Shown here: positions 15,925-21,769 of the stretch, in pieces | Layout: every line of letters begins with the position of its first letter | Position numbering within the stretch: position 1 is the first letter of the stretch | Origin: an uncultured Pelagibacteraceae bacterium | GTDB taxonomy: Bacteria > Pseudomonadota > Alphaproteobacteria > Pelagibacterales > Pelagibacteraceae | Assembly: GCA_902509725.1 (NCBI GenBank) | Contig: CABWYI010000013.1 | Span: 1-21,769 of the forward strand | Direction of reading: 5' to 3' | DNA length: 21,769 bases | The notes under the pieces: model-generated | The model's input: the letters and a program-made list of their open reading frames with translations, nothing else | Databases searched by the model: none | What the model was told of the DNA's origin: nothing | Made by a program: the position numbers and the translations under genes

Positions 15925-16029
15925 ATGACTAAGGCTTTCTTAATTGCAATTTGCATTATAATAGCTATTGCTTTAATACTCTTTCCATTAATTGTATCCT
16001 ACAAAGAACAAAAAAATAAAAAAAAATAA
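15925..16029 (+). CDS. 34-residue single-helix membrane peptide
   Basis: The short frame encodes MTKAFLIAICIIIAIALILF, then PLIVSYKEQKNKKK: a hydrophobic helix spanning about residues 4-25 and a lysine-rich tail, as expected for a small inner-membrane protein with the tail in the cytoplasm. The stop codon is immediately followed by the ATG of the Yip1-type gene, with no base between, which supports translation of both from one message. I recognise no family. The alternative is a chance frame in AT-rich intergenic DNA, but the clean helix-plus-basic-tail design and exact abutment argue for a gene. Confidence 0.6.
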   Translation: MTKAFLIAICIIIAIALILFPLIVSYKEQKNKKK

Positions 16030-16572
16030 ATGTTTGGTGAATTTCTCAATATAGTTTTCAAATCTATAAAATTAGATAAATCTCTTTACAGTGATAATAA
16101 AAATTTTGGTGAAGCATCAATATATTTTGCTGGCCTAATTATGATTTTAGATGGAATTGCAGGTGCAGTAGCGGCTAATACAATAATTAAAACTGCAGTT
16201 GCCACGTCCGGTTTAACAGCAATTATAACTTGGTTTGTTTGGGCAATATTTATTTTTGTAATAGGTGTAAAATTGTTTCCGGATAAACACACAAAAGTAC
16301 CATTTAAAAAAGTTTTAACAGCTGTTGGTTTTGCACATGCTCCAGGTTTATTAAGATTTTTTGCTGTCACACCTGATTTGATGGTACCAATAATTTTTTT
16401 GACACAATTTTGGATATTTGCTGCTTTAATAATATCTACTAAACAAATATTAAATCTTAAATCAAATTTTAAATCATTTGGAATTGTTTTTTTGTCTTTT
16501 TTAATAATTGCCTTTTTGTCAATTTCTTTTGTTATGAGCCGAATGAATGCGATGCCAATTAATCACATTTAA
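16030..16572 (+). CDS. Yip1-type multi-pass membrane protein
   Basis: The 180-residue protein has four to five hydrophobic segments (about 30-50, 55-80, 95-112, 115-137 and 147-168). The arrangement, with VGFAHAPGLLRFFAVTPDL (106-124) between helices, matches bacterial YIP1-domain proteins. Their function is not established; in eukaryotes the family acts in membrane traffic. The gene directly follows the 34-residue membrane peptide. Its TAA interlocks with the TAA of the convergent four-cysteine protein gene: the two coding regions overlap by four bases across the palindrome TTTAAA. Confidence 0.75.
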   Translation: MFGEFLNIVFKSIKLDKSLYSDNKNFGEASIYFAGLIMILDGIAGAVAANTIIKTAVATSGLTAIITWFVWAIFIFVIGVKLFPDKHTKVPFKKVLTAVGFAHAPGLLRFFAVTPDLMVPIIFLTQFWIFAALIISTKQILNLKSNFKSFGIVFLSFLIIAFLSISFVMSRMNAMPINHI

Positions 16573-16730
16573 ATTGGGAAAATGGTTTTTGAGACTCTAC
16601 AAGATTTGCAAATTTTAAATCCTGTAAGTATCAGATTTTGAGTAACACTCTCATTTTCTTCTTTACACTCATCGCAGATATTATTTAAATCTTTTAAATC
16701 TTTTTCTTTAATTTCGTAATCTTTAATCAT
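16569..16730 (-). CDS. 53-residue protein with two CxxC pairs, possible zinc ribbon
   Basis: The frame encodes MIKDYEIKEKDLKDLNNICD, continuing with ECKEENESVTQNLILTGFKI, CKSCRVSKTIFPI. C19-x2-C22 and C41-x2-C44 form a classic four-cysteine zinc-ribbon spacing of 18 residues between the pairs. The ATG overlaps the end of the DUF3726 gene by 8 bases and the stop overlaps the Yip1-type gene by 4, so it fills the gap exactly. I do not recognise a named family. It is likely the last gene of the M19/unknown/DUF3726 operon. Zinc binding is inferred from spacing only. Confidence 0.7.
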   Translation of the reverse strand: MIKDYEIKEKDLKDLNNICDECKEENESVTQNLILTGFKICKSCRVSKTIFPI

Positions 16731-17334
16731 TATCTGTCAAGCCAGCGCCCGCTGCACCTTGTTTTAAGCTATCTGTTTCTTCTACAAATGTATTTTCAGA
16801 TAATTTGTATAGATTTTTCCATTCTTTTTCAGAAAAAGAGTCTTTATTTTCTATAAAACTTACCTCAACTTTTTTTGCAATTGGCGGAAATTCTTTTTTT
16901 GAAAAATTAGATAAAATATTTACATTAAAATTTAATAGAAAAACATTTTTTTCAAATTTTAATAATATTTTTTTTCCAGTTATCTCTGAACCTCTACTTA
17001 AAAAAGGTAGAATTAGTATTGGGTAAGCTATTTTATAAAAAGTAATTTTTTTTAAAGATTGAAGTGTTTTAATTTGATCTAAAAACCGCACTCCTAAATT
17101 AACAGGACAAAGAGATGACTTATTTAATTTATTGTTTTTTTTTATAATTTTTAAATTTTCAAATTTTTTTTTGTTTATAAATTTATAATATTTATTTAAA
17201 TTTTTTATTCCTGAAAAACCAAATAGCTCAAGCAACCTAACACCTTTTGCTATTTCCTCTGATACTCCCCAAGAAAATCCGACAGCACGACTAGCTCTTT
17301 TTGATGTTGTTTCAATTTCGCTTAAAGATTTCAT
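16723..17334 (-). CDS. DUF3726 family protein
   Basis: This 203-residue protein shows both ends of the DUF3726 pattern: LSEIETTSKRASRAVGFSWG then VSEEIAKGVRLLELFGFSGI at the N terminus and ETDSLKQGAAGAGLTDND as the C-terminal tail. The middle is lysine- and asparagine-rich and poorly conserved by eye. Family function is unknown. The gene lies 3 bases after the 553-residue unknown and overlaps the four-cysteine gene. The conserved acidic, glycine-rich C-terminal tail ending in DND may be a binding site, but that is speculation. Confidence 0.8.
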   Translation of the reverse strand: MKSLSEIETTSKRASRAVGFSWGVSEEIAKGVRLLELFGFSGIKNLNKYYKFINKKKFENLKIIKKNNKLNKSSLCPVNLGVRFLDQIKTLQSLKKITFYKIAYPILILPFLSRGSEITGKKILLKFEKNVFLLNFNVNILSNFSKKEFPPIAKKVEVSFIENKDSFSEKEWKNLYKLSENTFVEETDSLKQGAAGAGLTDND

Positions 17335-17337
17335 AAA

Positions 17338-18999
17338 TTAATTATGAGAATTATAAACCCATTGTTCATCATAATTTTTAAGTTCATTTGGAAGTGGAGC
17401 GCCTTGAAACATGCATATTCTTAACCATTTATCAGATCTTGGATCAAATTTTAATGCTCCAAAAAAAGACAGCTTTAATCTTAACATATCTATTGGAATA
17501 ACATCCTCTCTAATTGTGTTATCCTGAATTTCAGAGTACGGAAACTTCTCAATGATGAAAGCTCTTCTAACTACATGCCTTAGGTCTTCATGATCAATCA
17601 AAAACTGATCAATCTTTATGTCTTTTTTAAATGTTAGTAACCTGTTATGTAATTTTTTTATATCTCTTGCGATAGCAAGGGGTTGTTCTAAATCTGAACC
17701 TTGTTCTTCAAAACGATCAGCAATTCTAGGTTCTTCTTTGTTCTTTGAAATGAACCAAAACTTTTTGTGATTTTTTTTTTTTTCAAAATCTATTGTCAAA
17801 ATATCTGAATATTTTTTTTCTAAGATAGCTTTCAGATCTCTCGTTGTTCTATCGGTAGGAATATTGAAATATTTTTCCTCATCAGAACTCATTTTCTTGA
17901 TAAGAGGATGTACAATTTCACTAAATGGTTCCATCATAATAGACACAATATATTCTATACACTCTTCACAAGTTTCTTTTTCTAACCATAAGTAAAGTTC
18001 ATTGAAGGGATGATCTTTTTGAAAATCAAACTGTTTCTCTAAATAATTTAAGAATTTTCTCACATCTTTAAGTAAAAGTTTTATCTTGTTAAGTTGATAT
18101 TCGCTTTCAGTATTCCAGCTTGTAATATTTTTAATAGAGTTTCTCACACAATTTACAAATAAATCACTATCTTGAGCTTTAACTTTTTTTAATTCCCTAA
18201 TTTTTTTTAAAGCTGTTTCTCTACAAAATATCCAATTATTCAACAACGTTGGATGATTAACAATAAAAGGTGCCATGCCCAAACCTGTTGAATTTCCTAT
18301 TCCAAGATTTTTACAAATTTTAGGATCTAGTTTAACTGCTGCTTTTGAATTCTTATTTTTTGCAACGTGATTTACTTGATCGAAAGTAAATTGCCTAACC
18401 AAATAAACCAACATCATTTCTAATCTAAAAGGACCATTTATTTCCTCTCTATTCTTAATTCTAAATCGGTCCGCAAGTCCAAATTTACCTGATCCATAAA
18501 CTGCTGTTGTTCTATAAAGGTACCCTACTTTTTCTAATAAACTTAAATCTGGTTGCATCCCTTTGCTTAAATTTTCAACTACATGATCAAAAACTCGCAC
18601 TGATTTATTAGCTCTAGATAAAGTTAATTCTTTATAGGACAATCTTCCAACTTCTTGTTTTGGAACTTCATTTTTTAATCTTTCAATATCTTTTTTAAGG
18701 GGCACACCATCATGAAGAGTAAATGCTGCATCCCACTTAGTTGCTATTACTCTGTCAGACCTTTCATCATCACTAATTTCATTTGCAAAACAAATCAGTG
18801 AATAAGCTCGATCATTTTTTTTAAAGGAATAAACTGCAGTACCATATCCTTTCTTATTTAAATCAAACAAGTCTCGTTTATAATCCCAATCTTTAAACTC
18901 ACTTAAAAAACTTCGTAAAAAAGATAGCCGAGATTGATGAAAAGAACCAAGTCTTGAAAGTTTCATGATAATATTCGGATCTCGTAATTTTATATTCAT
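17338..18999 (-). CDS. Conserved 553-residue protein of unknown function
   Basis: I do not recognise a characterised family. The sequence has segments that look strongly constrained: RTTAVYGSGKFGLADR (163-178), GPFRLEMMLVYLVRQFTFDQ (189-208) and GIGNSTGLGMAPFIVNHP (233-250) in the first half, and FFGALKFDPRSDKWLRI near the C terminus. No signal peptide or membrane helix is visible, so it is probably cytosolic. The glycine/serine-rich stretch near 233-243 could be a phosphate or cofactor loop. The coding strand contains a 13-base A tract (17783-17771) encoding part of FEKKKNHKKF. It lies two bases after the M19-like gene and three bases before DUF3726, so these act together at least in expression. 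M12 is an alternative start. Confidence 0.85.
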   Translation of the reverse strand: MNIKLRDPNIIMKLSRLGSFHQSRLSFLRSFLSEFKDWDYKRDLFDLNKKGYGTAVYSFKKNDRAYSLICFANEISDDERSDRVIATKWDAAFTLHDGVPLKKDIERLKNEVPKQEVGRLSYKELTLSRANKSVRVFDHVVENLSKGMQPDLSLLEKVGYLYRTTAVYGSGKFGLADRFRIKNREEINGPFRLEMMLVYLVRQFTFDQVNHVAKNKNSKAAVKLDPKICKNLGIGNSTGLGMAPFIVNHPTLLNNWIFCRETALKKIRELKKVKAQDSDLFVNCVRNSIKNITSWNTESEYQLNKIKLLLKDVRKFLNYLEKQFDFQKDHPFNELYLWLEKETCEECIEYIVSIMMEPFSEIVHPLIKKMSSDEEKYFNIPTDRTTRDLKAILEKKYSDILTIDFEKKKNHKKFWFISKNKEEPRIADRFEEQGSDLEQPLAIARDIKKLHNRLLTFKKDIKIDQFLIDHEDLRHVVRRAFIIEKFPYSEIQDNTIREDVIPIDMLRLKLSFFGALKFDPRSDKWLRICMFQGAPLPNELKNYDEQWVYNSHN

Positions 19000-19001
19000 A
19001 T

Positions 19002-19967
19002 TTAAATAGTTTTATAAAAATTATACCAATTATTTCCAAGTATCCCATTAGTCTCAGTATCTGAAAAACCAACTTTTTTTAATCCAGTTTCTAAATTTTT
19101 AAAACCTCTAGCATCTTGAAACCACTCAGGCTGTTTTGGAAAACCAGGTTTATTTTTTGAACCCTCACCGTAGTTTTTACTTTTTGACCATGTGCCATTT
19201 CTCATCCATTCAACAACTTCATCAGGTTGATTTAAACATAGGTCAGAGCCAATACCAATATTGTCTAGGTTCATTATTTCTGAAGTTTTTGCAACCATTT
19301 CACAAAAACTATCAATAGAACAATTTGAATTATCTTTTAAATGGTGTGGATATAGAGATAATCCTAAAATTCCACCACTTTCACTAAGAGCCTTAAGTAG
19401 TTCAGAAGATTTATTTCTTTTTGCTGCGTGCCAAAATGATGGGTTGGCATGTGTAATTGCTATAGGCTTCTCACTGATCTCTATTGCATCAAATGTACTT
19501 TTCTCTGCAGAGTGAGACATGTCAACAACAACCCCTACTCTGTTCATCTCTTTAATTACTTCGCGACCAAAATTTGTTACACCACTGTCAACTTTTTCAT
19601 AACAACCAGTAGCTAATAAAGATTGATTATTATATGTCAGTTGCATAAATTTACATCCAAGTTGATGAACTTTTTCAACTAAATTAATATCATCCTCTAT
19701 CGGTGAGCAGTTTTGAAAGCCAAAAAAAATTGCTGTTTTATTTTCTTTATTTGCTTTTTCAATATCTTTGTAATTTCTTCCTAAAAAAATTAAATCTGAG
19801 TTATCCTTAAATAATTTTTCCCACTTTTTAATTTCAATTAAAAGTTCGTCAAAATCTTCGTGATATACTATCGTCACATGAACAGCATCCAGACCAGCCT
19901 CTCGATTAATTTCAAAAACTTTTCTTGTCCAATTACAATACTGAAGGTTGTCTATTTTGAATTTCAT
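19002..19967 (-). CDS. M19 renal dipeptidase-like protein with altered metal site
   Basis: The 321-residue TIM-barrel protein belongs to the M19 (membrane dipeptidase) group. It keeps H152 (DMSHSAEKS), H173 (ITHANPS), R184 and D242 (IGIGSDL), matching the second zinc site, substrate arginine and late aspartate. The N-terminal HxD metal motif is absent (IDNLQYCNW at 5-13), and the bridging glutamate site reads FFGFQNCSPIEDD, giving Q85. Ordinary two-zinc dipeptidase activity is therefore unlikely. From memory, Pseudomonas aeruginosa has a similar protein next to its dimethylglycine catabolic genes and an ETF pair, which would tie this group to N-methyl amine catabolism. No signal peptide is seen. 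It heads a four-gene minus-strand operon, divergent from purE. Confidence 0.85.
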   Translation of the reverse strand: MKFKIDNLQYCNWTRKVFEINREAGLDAVHVTIVYHEDFDELLIEIKKWEKLFKDNSDLIFLGRNYKDIEKANKENKTAIFFGFQNCSPIEDDINLVEKVHQLGCKFMQLTYNNQSLLATGCYEKVDSGVTNFGREVIKEMNRVGVVVDMSHSAEKSTFDAIEISEKPIAITHANPSFWHAAKRNKSSELLKALSESGGILGLSLYPHHLKDNSNCSIDSFCEMVAKTSEIMNLDNIGIGSDLCLNQPDEVVEWMRNGTWSKSKNYGEGSKNKPGFPKQPEWFQDARGFKNLETGLKKVGFSDTETNGILGNNWYNFYKTI

Positions 19968-19983
19968 TTTGGTAAATAAATAT

Positions 19984-20003
19984 AAATCATATCAATATGA
20001 TTT
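19984..20003. promoter_or_regulatory. Perfect 9-base inverted repeat in the M19-like/purE intergenic region
   Basis: AAATCATAT and ATATGATTT are exact inverted copies separated by CA. The element lies 17 bases upstream of the M19-like start and 67 bases upstream of purE, within the 102-base divergent intergenic region. Size and symmetry fit a dimeric repressor or activator site. Possible -10 elements are TATATT at 19984-19979 (minus), touching the repeat, and TATGAT at 20030-20035 (plus). AT-rich palindromes arise easily by chance in this genome type. Confidence 0.35.
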
Positions 20004-20069
20004 CTAAATTCTATTTATTTTATTGAAATTATGATTTAATTTTGAAATAAAGATTATGCTTACAAAATC

Positions 20070-20561
20070 ATGAAAAATAATAAAAATCTTAAAGTTGCAA
20101 TAGTGATGGGTAGCCAATCTGACTTTAAAACTATGCAATTATCAGCCAAAATACTAAAAAAAATGGGAATTAAATTTGAGACAAAAATTATTTCAGCTCA
20201 TCGTACCCCGGAAAGAATGTATAAATTTGCCATTTCAGCTGCAAAAAAAAATATTGGAGTAATTATTGCCGGAGCTGGTGGTTCAGCCCATTTACCCGGT
20301 ATGATTGCAGCATTAACATCAATTCCAGTACTAGGTGTACCAATAGAAAGCAAAAAATTAAAAGGGTTGGATAGTTTATTATCAATTGCTCAAATGCCTA
20401 AAGGAGTCCCTGTGGGAACTTTGGCTATTGGAGATGATGGAGCAATTAATGCTGCATTATTAGCTGCCTCAATAATAGCAAATAATAATTCATATATTAA
20501 AAAAAAATTAAATAATTGGCGTCTTTCTCAAACAAAATCTGTTAAAAAAAATCCCAAATAA
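20070..20561 (+). CDS. purE: N5-carboxyaminoimidazole ribonucleotide mutase
   Basis: PurE class I moves the carboxylate of N5-CAIR to carbon 4 to give CAIR in purine synthesis. The 163-residue protein has VAIVMGSQSD (9-18), the active-site ISAHRTPERM (41-50) with H44, and the phosphate-binding AGAGGSAHLPGMIAALT (67-83) with H74. MPKGVPVGTLAIG (109-121) is also diagnostic. It is followed after two bases by purK, the enzyme that makes its substrate. The ATG lacks a Shine-Dalgarno sequence. It is the first gene of a plus-strand run divergent from the M19-like operon. Confidence 0.97.
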   Translation: MKNNKNLKVAIVMGSQSDFKTMQLSAKILKKMGIKFETKIISAHRTPERMYKFAISAAKKNIGVIIAGAGGSAHLPGMIAALTSIPVLGVPIESKKLKGLDSLLSIAQMPKGVPVGTLAIGDDGAINAALLAASIIANNNSYIKKKLNNWRLSQTKSVKKNPK

Positions 20562-20563
20562 AA

Positions 20564-21610
20564 ATGTCTAAAATGAATTTGGGAATAATTGGTGGAGGTC
20601 AGCTTGGAAGCTTACTTTCAGTTGCTGCAAAAAAACTTAATATTCAAACGATAATTTATTCTGATGACCAAGATGCTCCAGCACAAAACTTTAGTGATCA
20701 TTTTATTTTTGGAAATTATAACGATAAAGACAAAATTGCTGAATTTGTAAGTAAAGTTGATGTGATTACTTATGAGTTTGAGAATATTCCTTTTGATACA
20801 CTCAATGAAATTAATAAATTAAAAAAAGTTTTACCAAAACCATCTGTTAATCGACTAATCCAACACAGACTTGCAGAGAAAGATTTTGTTAATAAATTAA
20901 ATATCAGAACTACCAGATACGCATCTATAGATAAAAAATCTGATATCGATGCATTAGAAGATTTTCTTCCAGGGATTTTAAAAACGACAACTATGGGTTA
21001 TGATGGCAAAGGTCAATTTCCAATTAATAAAATTGAAGATTTAAATAACTTAACAATAGATTTTTCCAAAGATTATATTCTTGAAAAACTAGTAAAGCTT
21101 AAAAAAGAAATTTCAGTCATAATTACAAGATTTGGCATCAATAGTTATGAAATATATGAACCAATTGAAAATATTCATCAAGATCAAATCCTAAAAAATT
21201 CAAAAATACCGGCAGAGGTAAGTAATAAAATTTTAGAGCAATCAAAAAATTGGGCAACACAAATTGCTGAAGAATTGAAATATATTGGAACACTATGTGT
21301 GGAATTCTTTATTGATAGAAACGAAAATCTTTATGTTAATGAAATTGCTCCAAGAGTTCATAACTCTGGTCATCTAACTATAAATGCATATAACATAAGT
21401 CAGTTTGAAAATCATGTAAGAGCGGTTTGTTCGCTAAAAAAAATTCCTCTTAAAAAAATATCTAATGCTTCAATGACTAATCTTATAGGAAATCAAATTG
21501 AACCTTATAGAAAAAATTTAAAATTAAAAGATAATGAATTTTTTTTTGATTATCTTAAAAAAGAAATTAAAGAAAAACGAAAAATGGGTCATATAACTAC
21601 CCTTGCTTAA
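20564..21610 (+). CDS. purK: N5-carboxyaminoimidazole ribonucleotide synthase
   Basis: PurK is an ATP-grasp enzyme that carboxylates aminoimidazole ribonucleotide with ATP and bicarbonate. The N terminus carries LGIIGGGQLGSLLSVAAKKL (6-25). The ATP-grasp core includes LKTTTMGYDGKGQF, with the nucleotide-binding lysine and flexible glycine loop, and NEIAPRVHNSGHLTINAYN, whose acidic and asparagine residues bind magnesium and substrate. Length (348) matches typical PurK. It forms a tight pair with purE and its stop codon directly abuts the ATG of the GNAT gene. Confidence 0.97.
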   Translation: MSKMNLGIIGGGQLGSLLSVAAKKLNIQTIIYSDDQDAPAQNFSDHFIFGNYNDKDKIAEFVSKVDVITYEFENIPFDTLNEINKLKKVLPKPSVNRLIQHRLAEKDFVNKLNIRTTRYASIDKKSDIDALEDFLPGILKTTTMGYDGKGQFPINKIEDLNNLTIDFSKDYILEKLVKLKKEISVIITRFGINSYEIYEPIENIHQDQILKNSKIPAEVSNKILEQSKNWATQIAEELKYIGTLCVEFFIDRNENLYVNEIAPRVHNSGHLTINAYNISQFENHVRAVCSLKKIPLKKISNASMTNLIGNQIEPYRKNLKLKDNEFFFDYLKKEIKEKRKMGHITTLA

Positions 21611-21769
21611 ATGATAAAATCTATAGAGGGAAATTTTGAAAATAAGGAAGTTAATGAACTTCTTACAAAACATTTTATTGAACTACGGGCAGCCTCCCCC
21701 GAAGGAAGTGCACACGTATTAGATATTCCTGGTTTAAAAGTATCCTCAATAAAGTTTTGGAGTTTCTGG
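21611..21769 (+). CDS. GNAT-family N-acetyltransferase, N-terminal fragment (cut by window edge)
   Basis: The 53 visible residues read MIKSIEGNFENKEVNELLTK and continue with HFIELRAASPEGSAHVLDIP and GLKVSSIKFWSFW. The ELRAASPEGSAHVLDIPGL stretch followed by the FWS-W strand is the N-terminal pattern of a widespread bacterial GNAT acetyltransferase group, in which the acetyl-CoA-binding part comes later and is outside the window. Its ATG immediately follows the purK stop, so it is likely co-transcribed with purEK. The acceptor substrate is unknown. Confidence 0.8.
   Translation, partial: MIKSIEGNFENKEVNELLTKHFIELRAASPEGSAHVLDIPGLKVSSIKFWSFW

Overview
The window looks like a piece of a SAR11-type marine alphaproteobacterial chromosome (Candidatus Pelagibacter or a close relative). 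The base composition is very AT-rich. Genes are packed with gaps of 0-25 bases or with 1-29 base overlaps, and few have a clear Shine-Dalgarno sequence. The content (methylated-compound oxidation linked to folate, a DmdA-like protein, AcuI-like reductase) fits that lineage. This assignment comes from protein recognition and gene content, not from a database search. No tRNA, rRNA, CRISPR, prophage or insertion sequence was seen, and no stretch over 300 bases lacks a gene.

Layout. (1) 1-1919, minus: folE, an AcuI/YhdH-type reductase, then a LysR regulator cut by the window edge. (2) 1978-3463, plus: hisI, a 2OG-Fe(II) oxygenase-like protein and a DUF2237 protein. (3) 3464-9242, minus: a fused dimethylglycine/sarcosine dehydrogenase-like flavoprotein, etfB, etfA and ETF-ubiquinone oxidoreductase, a complete chain from N-methyl oxidation to the quinone pool. 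(4) 9299-13711, minus: a Rieske oxygenase, a small P-loop kinase, a small HxGH nucleotidyltransferase, a crotonase lacking the usual glutamates, a one-helix membrane protein, a CoA-binding protein, a flavodoxin-fold quinone reductase and a secreted DUF4864-like protein. (5) 13799-15878, plus, divergent from (4): a methylenetetrahydrofolate-reductase-like protein and a DmdA/GcvT-like protein, closed by a strong hairpin. (6) 15925-16572, plus: a 34-residue membrane peptide and a Yip1-type membrane protein. (7) 16569-19967, minus: an M19 dipeptidase-like protein that has lost key metal ligands, a 553-residue unknown, a DUF3726 protein and a 53-residue four-cysteine protein. (8) 20070-21769, plus: purE, purK and the start of a GNAT acetyltransferase.

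How it may work together. Regions 3, 4 and 5 suggest stepwise demethylation of quaternary or tertiary methylated osmolytes. The Rieske enzyme would remove the first methyl, the DMGDH-like enzyme would pass methyls to tetrahydrofolate and electrons through ETF to quinone, and the DmdA-like protein would move a methyl from an unknown substrate to folate for its MTHFR-like partner to oxidise. The enzyme families are visible in the sequence; the substrates and the joint pathway are inference. The least understood parts are the four-gene operon at 16569-19967, the kinase/nucleotidyltransferase pair at 11720-12501 and the DmdA-like/MTHFR-like pair.
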